Assembly: GCA_024811115.1 (NCBI GenBank) | Contig: JAKOGH010000024.1 | Span: 124,001 to 188,000 of the forward strand | Direction of reading: 5' to 3' | From: Terana coerulea | Lineage: Eukaryota > Basidiomycota > Agaricomycetes > Polyporales > Phanerochaetaceae | DNA: 64,000 nucleotides | Part shown: positions 46,571 to 59,565 of the stretch, in pieces | Position numbering within the stretch: the stretch's first letter is position 1 | Layout: every line of letters starts with the position of its first letter | Notes under the pieces: model-generated | What the model saw: only the letters and a program-made list of their open reading frames with translations | Database searches by the model: none | Told to the model about the DNA's origin: nothing | Made by a program: the position numbers and the translations under genes

Positions 46571-49411
46571 CTTGGTGGCGTCCTGCGGCGGTGCGCTCTG
46601 AACGGTCTGTTTCTCCGCAGCGTTTCAGCGCGGCACGCCGAGAGAGTATGTAGGTGTTCTGGAGTGCGGTATTTCCCTCTGCGTGGGCTGCTGGCGACGA
46701 CCAAGTCGAAGGAGATGGTGAAGGGTAACTCGAGACCAATCACTTTGTGGCGGACCCTCATGCCACCCGAGCGCCTTCGAATTTCTCACGCATCGGGCTC
46801 TTGTTCAATGAGAAGAATAACGTCGTTATGTCATTCTGAGCTATGACCAGTAAATACCATGTCTAATCTACTTCCAAGAGCACAGCTAATATTCGCCGTA
46901 GCAACTTTGTCGAGTAGCTATTGTGTATGGGCTGGTGTAACGGGTTGCGCTTCATCACAGCGTCAATGCAGAACTTTAGGTAGTACCGGCGGTATTTGCG
47001 GAGCGGTAAGTTGGGACGAACGTGCTGTGCATAGACTGCCATACATCCGAAATCTAGACGGCTAGATCGGTATATTCTATCGCAGTCGTGGGTGGAATAA
47101 AAATTCCGTAGCCAGATGTCTAGATGCCCACCAAATATGAGAGTGAATCGACGCTGAGAGAGCTGGAGGGCGCATATTGGCGCCGAGCTCAGACGTATTT
47201 GAAGCGTACAGAACACAGTGCATAGTCTTTCTTCAACGGAAAATGATGACTGAATTCCAATGACGAGCATTAAGACGGTGTGTTTATTCTGATATCGTGG
47301 TTGGAGAGAAAACCCAACTATAGGGAAAAGACTGATGGGCCGGTCAAAGACGGAGGCACAAGAGGGAACGTGGATAAACGACATGGCAGAGCGTACCAGT
47401 GTCTGAAACACGCACTAAACCTATGGTTTAGTCACCTCGCACATGTTTGGTACTGGCTGACAGAACCAAACCTTGTAGTTGGTGCTTGACAAAATGTCAA
47501 GCCCCACCCCATGGTTTCGTCCTGTTAAACACAGCCCTGTGCCGGCAGATTGGAACTGGTCGGAGCTGTATGCGCTTGAGCCAGAGATGAATCGCCACTC
47601 TTGTTGGCCGGGCTGCTACTGGCGGACCAAGGGAGGAGAGTGATCGTTGAACTTAACGTCGAACGTTAGAGGCAACGTTGATGGTCCAACCAATGTTGTA
47701 GAGGGTGCAGAGAATTGAAGGTATGATTGCATGAGTGCAACGTTTAGATTAGACCGTATGTTGTGCCTTTAGCATTATTTATGTAACCTTCAATTCACAC
47801 TCCGGGATGAGATCAATGGTCATGCTTACCTTGGCACCTATGCGACGTTCGCTACCATTCATCGATGGCGAATACATTCGTGCGGTTCAGAAGCATGCTC
47901 ACCTAATCACAGGCTACAGAGGTGGTATTGACTGATGACTTTCGAGAGCACGTTGTGGCTCGGGAACAAAGACGTAGAATAGCAATATTTTGCTCGACGA
48001 TTTCTTTTTGGGTTCACTCCGATATATGTGACAATGGAGATCCCAGCTGCTTTCGAGAAGAATGCAAACGGCGCCGGCACTGGCCGGAGTAACCTTCGGT
48101 CTTACCGATACGAATCGCAAGCCTGACTCGAGAGTTAATGAGAGATGAGAAAAGGGATCACCTGTTCACAGACCCGGTCATTTCGAACGTGATAAGAAAT
48201 GTTGCATACCGCCGGCAGGCTAAGCCAGATCTGGGAGGCGATGGTTTCGAGGCGGCAAACAAGCTACTAGCATCTGCATATCAAACGTGTTATCAGCAAA
48301 CACCTGGATGTTGCCTGGTTAACGATACTTGTCGAGAAGGGCACAGCACTGCTGTGACCTTGATACTTGGGACATCGTTGAGCGGGCTGAGAGCCTTTGG
48401 CCGCAATGATGATTTTACGGCCTCATACGGCAAATGAATGCCATGCAACGTATGTTACCGGGATCCTGTGTATAGCAGAAGCTCATGATGACAAGTGAGC
48501 TTGAACCTCGGTCTTTTTGGAACACGCACCGTGCGCTTCTATGCGCCACGAGCGCCACTGATGTGCGACTTCTCGTGGGTCTTGTGAGCGTAAGTTTGAA
48601 CGCACTAAGAGCTGAAGACGCTAGACACGACTGCACACCGCGGTAGATTGCCCAAGCCATGAATGGAATGCGAGTGCGAGGACAGCAGCTTTTTGCCTAA
48701 TAATACCAAGAGAGATGAGTCAACGGTGGCTATTCAGAGCGCGAGAAGTCATACATACACCACTTTGCGCTTGTTTATTGGGAGCTGTAAAATGAGCATT
48801 GCATCGAGGCGAGCCCGAACGCTCACACGAATTGAGATTTCGGAGGTGTACCGATGACGAGAGATCAGAACATACCGCCCCACGAGGTGCAGGAAGCGTT
48901 CAACCATCAGGTGAAGGGAGATGGTGCAGATAGTCTATGAGAGTTGGTGGGAGCAGACATCGAATATTGAGCAAGCATTTATGTTATCTCGACGACGACG
49001 ACGAGCTGCTCAACGTCGGCGATGGTGGTTAGAGGTAGTGTCGGCATCCGAGTCGGGGTTGTCGGAGGCGGGAGCGGCCAGTGGTGATCGGTACGGCGTG
49101 CGCGCCGGATGGCAGGGGTGATCAGCCGGAACGGGCCCGAAGCGCCGAGGGAGGGAGCGACTTCTCTTGGCCAGTTCTCCTTTTTACTTGGCTTTTCTGC
49201 CTCTCCGCCTTCCCTCTCCTGCTTCCCTCCACATTATCTTTTCCCTTTTCCTCACTTTTCAGCACGTTAACCCTGGCAGGGGACGCAGGCCTGCGTTTCC
49301 CTCATCAACCTGTCGGCTAACCAACCCAACCACGGCACCCGCACGACTTCGCCACGAGGCATAGCCACCCATATCGGCTTGAAGGGGAGAGTCCCTGTTC
49401 TCCCTCTTAGC
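46571..49411. other. Long gene-poor interval (2.8 kb)
   Basis: The longest stretch without a recognised gene. Frames of 99-182 residues occur (46863-47411 minus; 48138-48437 plus), but none has a domain, signal peptide or coherent splice pattern. A pyrimidine-rich tract at about 49165-49260 is the likely promoter of the next gene. Confidence 0.4.
49165..49260 (+). promoter_or_regulatory. CT-rich promoter tract
   Basis: About 95 bases dominated by C and T, 150-250 bases upstream of the ATG at 49412. Such tracts are common in fungal promoters near transcription starts. Confidence 0.35.
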
Positions 49412-52400
49412 ATGGTTTTCGGCGGGCTGGGCATAATGCTCTATGGCGGAGAAACACCCTTGTGGTCTTTCAACAAGGCTCTGGACAAGGTCGACGTCCA
49501 GTCCATGTTCTTCGCCACTATGTTTATGATCATTATCCTGGTCCTCGGTACGTCCTTATAACCAATGTTTGATCCACATGGGCCACTCATTTCTGGCGTC
49601 ATCTTCCGCTCTGTCCTGTCGACCATCCTCCACCTACAACCCTTCGAATTGCACACTGGACAAATGCGAACGTGATCATCGCGGCCCACAGCATATCTCA
49701 CCAATCCGTCAGAAACCTCGTTTCGAACATATCTCACCGAACAGTCCTTCCGCCAGCATCTCAGTCGCCTCGAGGACAGCAATCAAGATGATCACAGCGA
49801 CTTGGAAGACTCTGGTGTACACTTCACGCTCACTCGTACTCGCACAACCCCACAAAAGGGATCAACGGGATACGACTCGACGCCACCCTTCCGCTTCGCT
49901 AATCGAGCCGCTGTATCATTGCGCACGCCCAAGCATGTTTTTTACAGCTTTGGTGTTATGACGATTGCGGCGGTGCTTCCCACTGGACGGGCGGAGAGCA
50001 AAGGGCGGACAGCAGAGTGTAACGGTTTTATGGTCTCGGAATCCTGGTTCATCGGGGCATTTGGGAAGTGGTGGAGAGGTGGTCCTATACAAACTTGGTG
50101 GATTGATACTATGGCGGACAACAAGGACACAGAGCGTTGCAATGCTGGGGTTCTCGACATGAAGGCATTGGATGGTCTTGAGTGCTACGAAGGTGCGTGT
50201 ACAAGGAAGACGACGCATGTCCACTTATCCTAACCACGAGCAGGTCTACCTATCAACCCTTCGTTGCCCACTGCACAGCTCCCTCCAACTCGTGAGCCGC
50301 CGTCGAAAACCAGAAGTACTGAACGAACTGCGCAACGCTCGACGAGCAGCTCCCACCGTAGTCTTACGCCTCCCCCGCTGCCGAAGTCAGCGTCTTTACC
50401 GCTCCATGTCCAACGAACTTCAACAGACAAGGCTCAGAGCCAGCGTCGTGTGCAAGCGCCGCCCCAGCAGCCTGTAACCCCGGCCCCAGCACCTGCAGTG
50501 CTGAACCCCCACAGCTTCATCCATCCCCTTCCACGTTGTTCGACCAGTCTCCCGTGATCAGCGAAATATTGCGGCAGATCACCACATCGAAATCAGCAGT
50601 ATACGAGCTCCGCACGCAACTGTCGGATTTCCGTATAGCAGCCACGGAGTCTCACACTACCATCCAGAGCGACCTCGACAAGCACCGCGAGCGAAAGCGA
50701 ACGGAGGACAGTGCGCGTTCTGAGCTCAAGTCACGTACTAAGACCCTGGAAGACTCGAAACGTTCTGCGGAGGCAAGCAAACGCGAAGCCGAGAAACGCC
50801 TTCGTGTCGCGGAAAGCGCGAGAAACAACGCCACTGAACGTATCGAGCGGCTCGACAAGGAGATCGGAGCGTTGAAGGGTCGTATGAAGCAGGATGAAGA
50901 GGCGATTGCGGATTCGAAGCAGGAAGCGGATGAGGAGGAGCAGAGTCTAAGTAACGAGTTGGAGATGAAGCGGAAGGAGATCAGGGTTGCTGAGGACGTT
51001 ATTGCCGCACTGAATAACCGTACGAAAGAGCTGGAGGCGAAGATCGCAGCTGAGGAGGAAAGGCTGAAGCAGGCGAAGGAGCAGGCAGAGCTGAAGAAAC
51101 AAGATCGCGCATTCTACCCTCTACACGTCGTTAATCCTCAGGAAGCCGTCTGGTCTCCCATCGTGAGCGCCGCGCAACCGCCAGACATCCATGACCAGAT
51201 CAGTACGGACGGCGCAGCTCAGATCGAAGTATTCCCTTCTGTCGCGCAAAGCAGGCGCCCCTCTGTGTCTGAAGAACCGCAAGGGTTTTCTGTCTCTCCC
51301 CGGCCCAGGCACCTTTCGCTCGGTGGCATCTCGAATTTCCGTGATCTCAATTGTGTCAACGTACAGGATCTGAAGCACCCTCAGGTCGTACTGCGTCAAC
51401 CGCTACAGGATGACCTACCGACCTCTTTGTCGTCATCCCAGTCCCAGTCCACTCGCTTCTCGCCATTCACCGACGATCTTGACGTACCTCTCGATAGCCA
51501 GGGCGGTATGGGCATCTCACCCAGGAGCACGTCTCTCATCCCAACAAGCTTGATCCAGTCTCTTGAGGGCGGAACCGAAGACCTGTCGCGATCTTTCCAG
51601 TCCGAGGATGATACCGTTCTGGACCGGAACTGGCGAAAGATGCATCCATTCCCGACGCCCGTAGAGAGCCCTGCTATACTGAACTCGTCGCCAACCTCAC
51701 TTACCTATCCTTCATTCGATGCCGTTGACGACGAGGATCCCTTCGAGATCAGGCCACCACCTCCGCCTCTCCGCCACCGCATTACCAGTGACGGAGTCGA
51801 GACCGACCGCAACGCCTTTAACATCCGCACGTCGTCCGAGCCTCAACCCCTTGTCCGCTCTCGCACGCGCGAGTCTGACACTAGTGACAAGGTTGTTGGA
51901 CACCGCCGCTGGTTCTCCAACCCTCGCGAGCCGAAGGACAAGAAAGGGCTCAACCCCGAAGCGAAGGTCTTCACGTTCAAGAAGCCCCTCACGCTCTTCG
52001 GCGGCGCGCCCAAGCACGCAGGGCCATACGACGGCCTCCCGTCCGAGCCCTCCTCGTTCGCCTCGTCCCTCAGCATCCCGAGCATGCTGCCCCCGCCCGC
52101 GTCGGACACCGCCTCGACGTTCTCCACGCTCTCCACCGCGTCCATGCGCGCGTTCGCACCCTCGCCTGCAGAGCGGGAGGCGCTCGCGCGCGCGGCGGGC
52201 GCATCGACGAACGCGAGCCTCGAGCGCCTCCCGACGCTCAGCGACGTCGCGCTTGGTAGCATGCCGCCCAGCCCGAACCGCGCCCCCGCGCTCGCGGTGC
52301 CGCACTCGCCGCCACATGTCCTCGCCGCCGCCGGCCCGCGCTCGCTGCTGTCGCCCGGCTTCGCGTGGCTGCATGCGCTGCCCGGGATGCGCAAGCCCAA

Positions 52401-52464
52401 GTTCAGCCCGTGGGACGACGAGTCGGACGGCGAGGGCGCGGTCGTGGCGACTGGAGGGCATTGA
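49412..52464 (+). CDS. Conserved unknown protein: hydrophobic N-terminus, coiled coil, disordered C-terminus
   Basis: I do not recognise a named family. The likely start at 49412 gives MVFGGLGIMLYGGETPLWSF and a membrane segment, SMFFATMFMIIILVL. A further exon reads GPLISGVIFRSVLSTILHLQ and PFELHTGQMRT, then an in-frame TGA (49673-49675). The same frame continues RPTAYLTNPSETSFRTYLTE, SLRTPKHVFYSFGVMTIAAV and SWFIGAFGKWWRGGPIQTWW. After an intron (about 50193-50244) a Pro-rich stretch leads, across a C-run frame change at 50506-50510, to a coiled coil from about 50560 to 51110 (SARSELKSRTKTLEDSKRSA and similar heptads). The rest is Ser/Pro-rich and disordered. Stop at 52464. The unit could be two genes; the shared frame around the TGA favours one. 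Confidence 0.6.
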
Positions 52465-53632
52465 AGCCTGGTGCCCGTGTGCTTGTGGTCGAACCTAAGA
52501 TTATTGTGGGGATTTAGAAGCCAGTGTATGTATGAGAATACGCGCGGAGGGGTCGGGTGGGAGAGCAGCGCAGCAGAGGGGAGCTGGCAAGCCAACTTAA
52601 GTATTTGTCTTATAGCCCAAACGCAGACGCGAAATTTGAATGACAAAGTGTATTTGCATGACATGCCGCGCGCCGTGTGCATATGCCTCTCTCAGGACAT
52701 GATTGGCCTGTGTGGACAATGGACCTCGCTCGCCGGCTGACCCCTGCGCAGCCTCGTCATGCGGTAGGTGGACGGTCGCCGTGCACGCATGTCTGGTCCC
52801 ATTTGCACAGCGGCACTCTCAAGCCTATCTCGCGCCAGCATGCCGCTTTCTCACTCAGACCACACTCGAGGCCCAACCAGGGTACGCACGGCCACCCGAC
52901 GGGACCTGTATCTCACTGCGCCCCAAGCCTATCATGGTAAGTGAAACCTACGCCAGGGCTAGGCCCTCTGCGGACAGGCTCGTGTAGATGCTGACCACGT
53001 GTGTGGCGCACTAGTGAGAGCCGACGCTTTAGGAAGGGGTAGAAATTCGTCTGTAAAATCGGACGTCGCGTCACCTAGAAAGATTTCACGCGAGCGCGGT
53101 AGGGCAAGCGATGTCCTTCATCACGATGATAACACCCGAAAGAAAAACTTCAACAACAACAGCGGTACAACACACGAGAGGGGGGGCGACACGGGGGTAT
53201 ACAACTGCCAGCTAACGATGTGCGAGTGGTATGCGGCTGTTGGGCGTAGTGTCTCAGCGGAGCGAGCGGAAGCAGAGAAAGGCTTGACGTACACAAGATG
53301 AGCAAAATGACACGGCCGGAGAGGTTAAAGGAGTGTGGTGTGGCGAGAGCTAAGAGCTGCCTGAGCGCGATGATACAGAGCGAAGAACAACCTAGTGATA
53401 AAAACAGGCGTCAGAGTGAGACAGGAGCATCGGCAACTGAATGCGCACTTCAATGTGGGTATATAACACCCCTGCATCTTCCGAGCTCTTCATGTGTATA
53501 TTCTTAGAGTGGGAAGGTGCAGGGCAGGCTGTGGGCCCATAAGACACGGGCCAGCCATGATTGCTATCGGAAGGTCGTTTGCAATGCCCCAAGGGGCACG
53601 TCATGGACGACAGGGAAACGGGTAACCTCGTA
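52465..53632. other. Convergent 3' region, no gene seen
   Basis: 1.2 kb between the coiled-coil gene and the phosphatase gene, which point toward each other. No supported gene. Confidence 0.45.
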
Positions 53633-55451
53633 TCAGCCGTGGTGAACGAGGGGGTTGAGGATGCCGCGAACGTCTTGCGGCCCCGTTAGATCCTCGAGGA
53701 AGGGGCACAGATCCGTGAGCTCAGTATCGTGCGGATCGTTAAACCACGATGACACTGGCACGGCGTTGTGTGGGTGGAAAATGTACGACGCCGGAGAGTT
53801 GTCGAGGATTATAGTATCGCCGACAGGTCGTCCGAGTTGCGACAGATCCTAAACGTGCGTCACGAATAAGACATGTCTGTGGAGTGTTTCGACCGAGTGT
53901 ACTCACCTTGACATAGTTGCCGCGGTGTACGAAACAGCTTTCTCGGAAAAGACGATGCGCTACAGTATGCCCAGGATCGAGCTTGTCTAACACGGGGTCG
54001 GCGTACTGCACACTATGGTCAGAGGGAGCATGATATTGCACACATACGGGATGGCGCACCTTGCTGAGACTGGCAGTAAACACCACAACCTCGTACAGCT
54101 CGCCCATCCTACGGAGGAAATTGTCGACACCTGGTCGCTTCAGCACATAGAAGTTGTGCCAGTTGTTCTCGATTTCGACGGGAACGATGTAATCTGGTGC
54201 CGGCACGGGCTGCGACGAGGGCATCGATGAGTGCCCAGGCGCATACACGCCATGTCTACGACGCCCGACTCACTTTCAGACTACTGTGCACCAGCGTTTC
54301 GTCGAGATCAAGCACCAGACACTTCTTGCCCAGATATTTGCTGGATATTGCGGGCACCAAAGGCCTGGGAGTGCCGTCCTGTGTGACACTGGGCATTAGA
54401 TTCGCGGACTCGGGTAGAGAAGGGTGAGCAACATACGGGGCCCACGGGTATGCCATTACCACCCTGCCTGATAAGTCGCTGCTCGTCATCTTCCCACTCT
54501 TCCGCTGCAGGCTCATCTTCGACAGAAGATCCGTCGGAGTCCGTGCCAGATTCGCTGATACTGACTCGTACTGGCGTATGCAACTCTTCACCGGTCGACC
54601 CTGGGGGTTGCACAGCGCCAGACGTGAGGCCATCCGTTTCTGACAATGGTAGCAACTGCGCCGTGGGCGTTGGAGGGACAAAAGCCAGGTCTAGGTCGTC
54701 AGTCGTGGGTGTCGGCGCTGTAACAGTGACGTCTACATTCAACGCTGGGGCGCGAGACGACTATTCGGCGACGTCAGACCGAGACGCATGCTGGACCAGC
54801 TGATACAGGCGATGATCACTTACCAGTACTCGATGCGGAGGGTTCTCGACTGGGATGCTCTGCGCCGTCGACCTCTTTTGTGGACTGTTTCTCACTCGTG
54901 ATAGCTGACCGTTCAGAGTCCTGCTTGGACGCGCCCTCCTCGACGTCTACATCATGCGTGCGTGGCGAAGACGACACACAGGAAGTGCATATGAAAGTTA
55001 TACGCTCGAAGAAAGATATCTTCCTGCGCTTGGTGGACTGTTTGCCGTCGTTGCTGCTCCCCTCGGGCGAAATCGACTTCTCCTTGGGCGCCGCAGCCTT
55101 CCCGCTCCCCTTGCTATTCCGGCGCCGTGAGCGCACTCTGACTGGCACGGTAACTGAGGACGTCGCAAATGACCCCGCGTCTTTCTCTACTGTGTGATTT
55201 GTTTCGGAGGGCGGAGGTAGACTGGGAGTTGCGATCGATGCGTCTGTGTGAGCGACGGGGTTTGCAACAGTTTCAGGAGCATCTGAGCTGGAAGCCGTAG
55301 GGCCAAGCTGAGATCCGCTGGGCTGCTGCTCGGTCGTGTTCGGGGCCAGCTGTGCACCCTGTAAAGGATCAGCTATGCAGGTTACGACACCACGGTACGG
55401 TTGGCATACCTCGGGTGCATGCCCAAGTGCTGCCTCTGTCTCTGTCGACAT
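53633..55451 (-). CDS. SCP/PSR-type HAD phosphatase (FCP1 homology domain)
   Basis: Serine phosphatase of the CTD small phosphatase group (yeast Psr1/Psr2, Nem1 relatives); roles include salt-stress signalling and Pol II CTD dephosphorylation. The ATG at 55451 begins [16 protein letters not shown]. The N-terminal half is acidic, Ser/Thr/Pro-rich and disordered. The catalytic domain starts [18 protein letters not shown], with the DxDxT nucleophile motif near 54290-54330. It continues [86 protein letters not shown] and [20 protein letters not shown]. The end is LVHHG with the stop at 53633. Introns are short and regular, and no frameshift was needed. It is divergent from KTI12. Confidence 0.92.
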
Positions 55452-56220
55452 GGTACCGTGCTGGTGGTTATTTGAAGGAACGAGCGGGCGGAACGGACGA
55501 GAGCAGGACGGCGTGCACAACTCAGTCCTCCCTGGTCATCGCTACCACCGACGTCGAGAACGGCGTTTGCGAGACCAAGTCGAGAGGGCGTCTAAGAGAC
55601 ATCAAACGTTGTCGTTAAATTGAAAAGGTCCGATGTCGAGAAAACGCATTTTTGCTGGAGTCTACGCTGCCAGGCGGCGTGAAAGGCCCTCGGACGTTGC
55701 GGACAGAGAAGAGCGGGACAATGTTTGCAGTGCGGAGAACACTTTGTGGCATTTCGAGGCCGCTGCGGCGTGAACTGTTCTCGCCGGTCGCTGTGGAGCA
55801 CGTCGGGCGGGAGAGCGCTAGCACATTAGGCGACGCATCACATGACCATCTGGTCCGTGCGCGTTCAGGCCGCCTTATAATCGTGCGCCCGCGCGTGCCT
55901 GTTCCCCATTCTTGTGCTCGGGCACGTACTGTCGCTAGTGAGGTCTTTACCGAAGCACAGTCTTTTGCTGATTGCAAATTACACATCCGAACACGTCTGT
56001 TGACTTTGGTCTTCAGCAATTTTTGGAAAACCCTTCACTTCTAGTGATTTTCTCATTGGTTTTTACATTGTGTGGATAGTGGATGATGTCTTTACGATGA
56101 ATATAATGATTATTTTCAACCGTACCCAATGCTTTCCTTGTGTGTAATCTGATGCGTGAGTTGAATTTTACGAAAGCGTGCGCAATGTGAGATCAGACGA
56201 ACGCAAGAAATACTGCGAAA
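55452..56220. other. Divergent promoter region, phosphatase / KTI12
   Basis: 770 bases between outward-pointing genes; only unsupported short frames seen. Confidence 0.45.
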
Positions 56221-57321
56221 ATGGCTCTCATAACAATTTCCGGCTATCCATCAAGTGGGAAGACATGTCGAGCAGAACAGATCAAAAGGTTCTTGAACAC
56301 CGTCTTCAAGACCCAGACTACGTGGGACCGAAGCTCAAGGTTGTCATTCTCTCGGACGATGTTCTGAACATCAGCAGAGATGCATACAAAGGTATGTTCT
56401 ATTGGACAATACTGGAGAGGGTCATTCACAATGGCCTTGCAGATTCACGGGCTGAAAAGCCTGCTAGAGGTGCCCTGTTTACCGCTATGCAGCGGCAGAT
56501 GGGGCAGGACGCCATCCTCATCGTCGATGCCCTGAATTACATCAAAGGTTTTCGGTACCAAATGTACTGTGCCGCCAGAGAACAGAAGCTGAGGGTGTGC
56601 ACGGTAGGTTAACAAATTGCACACAGGCCCTCAGAGTCTGACAGACAAGCAGGTATTCGTGGTCGCCAAGCAAGAAGACGTCAAAGAATGGAATAGGAGC
56701 AGGAACGATGGGAAGGCATACGATTCCGCTACGTGAGTGCCCGCAGCTATTCCAGGGACTGTCCTTTCTGACATCCCTACCAGGCTCGACAATCTCCTCA
56801 TGCGATATGAGGAGCCGTCATCCATGGTTAGATGGGACTCACCGCTAATTACCGTCCCATGGATCGACGAAGATATTCCCGCAGACGAAATTTGGAAAGC
56901 CGTGACCGAGGGGAACGTGAAGCCTCCAAACGCGGGGACCCAAGCGGTATGTAACTCGCATGCGCAGGTGGTGGTTTCTACTCATACCTGGCCTTAGGTT
57001 CCAAAAGCCCCGACGGACGCTCTGCGTGCGCTCGAAGCTACAACCACATCGATCGTCGCCGCCATCATGGCAGAGCAAGCAGCCTCGGGCGGCCTGGGCG
57101 GATCCGTCGCGCTCTCTCTCCCGGGCGGGCTGAAGCAGACGGTCGCCCTCCCCGCGCGCAGCATCACGCTGTCCGAGTTGCAGCGCACCAAGCGGCAGTT
57201 TGTCACGGTGAATAAGAAGGCGATTACGCTTGGGACGACGGAGAAGGGCGCGGTGGACTGGAGCGAGGAGAGCATCGCGGAAAAGTTCGCGGCGTACATT
57301 GAGGAGAATCTCAAGCCTTGA
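56221..57321 (+). CDS. KTI12: KTI12, Elongator-associated P-loop ATPase
   Basis: Partner of the Elongator complex, which modifies wobble uridines of tRNAs. The ATG at 56221 starts MALITISGYPSSGKTCRAEQ with the P-loop GYPSSGKT. At an A run (56284-56287) the frame changes and continues VLEHRLQDPDYVGPKLKVVI and LSDDVLNISRDAYKG. After an intron (donor gtatgt) it reads DSRAEKPARGALFTAMQRQM, ILIVDALNYIKGFRYQMYCA and AREQKLRVCTV, all highly family-typical. Later exons give QVFVVAKQEDVKEWNRSRND, LDNLLMRYEEPSSMVRWDSP and the C-terminal KRQFVTVNKKAIT region, with the stop at 57321. Full family length, about 300 residues. Confidence 0.93.
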
Positions 57322-57613
57322 GCCTGAGCCGTTATGTTTCTTTTTGTCTCACGCTCAATGACAAGCTGTCATCTATGCTCACTGATGTCGCCGTGGTCCG
57401 CGTGGTTCGAGGCACCATTGGTGAGCCTAGAACTCGTTTTGTCTCGGGCGGTCATAAAAGGACGCTGTGGCGGTTGGGTTTTGCTCGGCGGCAGATCATG
57501 ACATCGCTAACTGACCACTTGCATGCTACTCGCCGCCGGCTGGGCGACGGCGTGGACAGAGCACTCATGCCCCGCCGCATCCGCACGCCAACTTTCCTCT
57601 CTGCTCCTTGACC

Positions 57614-59228
57614 ATGTATTTATCCGCACAGGACTCGGTCACGGTGGGTGAGGCCGGTGAGGCACAGGCTGATATGGGGATAGCGTCGTTTATCGCCGTG
57701 TTCCAATCACTCGGTACGCCCGTATGTTTGCCTTCGTGAAAAAACAGTTAACGACGGGTTGTACTATAGGAGTGTCGCTCCTCTCTGGCATTATAGCCTT
57801 TGAGGATCCGGTCAGACGACTTCAGGTCGTGGCATGGCTTACGACAAGTCAGCTTGCCTCGTCTATATGTCGTGTCGCTGTTCATCAATGCGTACGCGCT
57901 CCAAATTCCTGTCGCGACTCTTCCTAACGCGGTTGACTTTCATCGCAGCTGGTTGTTTTTTTGACCAGTGTGTATTTTGAAACCACCGCCACTTCGACTG
58001 ATCGCTCATGCTGGCACGAAAGCCGGGATTCTGTTGCAGGGCACAGGCATCAACTACAGCGACCAAGTTTGCCTGGCTGGAGTCTACATCTGCATCACTT
58101 TATACGGCACCTCAAAACTCTTTGTGTACCTCTTCCTTGGTATGAACCGATCACCCATTCACATAGTATCGTCATCTACTTACCAGAGGTTGTAGCCGAA
58201 CGCGCACACGTAGTCTGGTGTCCCACACTCATTCGACCTCGACTAAAAGCCCCTGTATTTCTTCTCTGTCTCATCGCCATTATATGCTATTCTGGCATCG
58301 TGTGTCACCTCTACATCGGTGAGACATCTCTGGGTGTAACTTATCCTGTCCTGTTTTGATCTAGTATTGGCAGTCCGAGTCGCGCACATAACCGATGACG
58401 GCCTGTGTTATATAGGCATGAAGCTCAACGGCGTCATAGTGCTGATCGCTTTTGATGTGTACGCGCATTTGGCTCATATACCACTCACCTATTGACTCGT
58501 TTCGCGCAGGCTAGTCAGCGTCCTGATGACGGGCCTGTTCGTTTGGCCTCTGGCCTGCGCCAGCTTCCACAATCCGCAACTACGAACCATCGCACGGCGG
58601 TCGGTCACCGCCGCCGCCATCGTCCTCGGCACCTCGTGCGTCAACATCTCGGTCCTCGCCGCCCTCGGCGGCAGGAGCGCGGGTGGATCGCACTGGCGTG
58701 CTGGGAAGCAGACGTGCGTCTGCTCGTTCTCTACGGATGCGTGCGGCATTGGCTTACCTGCGCGCCAGGTTCTCGTGAGCGCCGTTACGCTTTTCTGGCT
58801 GACGTCGGGCAGCGGCCTGCGGCCGATCGCGTCCATTATGCAGGATGCGCGCTCGCACCCCGCGAGCGACGACGACCCGCACGCGCCGCCGCGGCGCGGG
58901 CTCCGCAAGCAGCTCGTGCAGACGCTGCCGTCGATCATGACGCATGGTATGCTACACAGTCGCACGCACGGCCGGCGTACGAGCTTCGTCGCGTCGCCGT
59001 TGCCGTTGCCGAGTCCTGCGGTGACGCGCGACCCAACGGCGAGGTCGTCCCAGACACAAGAGGTGCCGATGTCGTTGGTGGAGGTTGGTGCCGTCAGTTT
59101 GACGTTGCAGGTGTTTCCGGAAGATGCTAACTGTTGCTTAGGGAAAGGATATCGAAGAGTCTTACATTGAAACTACTCGCCATACAGGGTCTACCGATTA
59201 TGTTCAGGACGACGCATCCTCGAAGTAA
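57614..59228 (+). CDS. Multi-pass membrane protein of an agaricomycete family, function unknown
   Basis: Probably starts at ATG 57614 (AQDSVTVGEAGEAQADMGIA, then SFIAVF). Exons give GTGINYSDQVCLAGVYICIT with LYGTSKLFVYLFL, AERAHVVWCPTLIRPRLKAP and VFLLCLIAIICYSGIVCHLY. Then follow ILAVRVAHITDDGLCYIGMK with LNGVIVLIAFDV, LVSVLMTGLFVWPLACASFH and NPQLRTIARRSVTAAAIVLG with TSCVNISVLAALGGR. The C-terminal tail is cytosolic and Ser/Pro-rich, ending KDIEESYIETTRHTGSTDYV and a stop at 59228. About seven membrane spans are visible. The pattern hydrophobic-CYIG-hydrophobic-NPQLR recurs in agaricomycete membrane proteins of unknown role. The first two exons are uncertain. Confidence 0.65.
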
Positions 59229-59565
59229 CGAGAAAAGCACTTAAGAGATGGAGATATCTTGGACGGGTTGCGTACCCACAGACAGACCGTGTATCTTGTA
59301 CACCGCACACTTCTACAACATATATACGCTACGCTCTTTTACCTTCAGCGCCTTTCCTTACGCTTGCAAATCTTGCTCACATACCTTGGACTATCTGCTA
59401 AGAATCGAGTGTCTATAAAATAGTGGTCCGAAAAGGTAGACTTCACGCGATTATGTAGGCTCTTCTGTAAATGATTGTAATGAAAGTGCTAGTGGGCAGT
59501 CTACCACCCAAATAAGTTTACACTTCTAGAGTACACCCGACCAAACGCAAAGCCCTCACCGCGTG
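59229..59565. other. Convergent 3' region
   Basis: Short AT-rich gap between tail-to-tail genes; nothing else seen. Confidence 0.5.

Noticed and set aside
46863..47411. 182-residue minus-strand ORF
   Set aside because: No family similarity that I recognise, no splice or promoter support, random-looking composition.
51712..52461. 249-residue minus-strand frame and 259-residue plus-strand frame
   Set aside because: Overlap the disordered GC-rich C-terminus of the coiled-coil gene in other frames; no domain.
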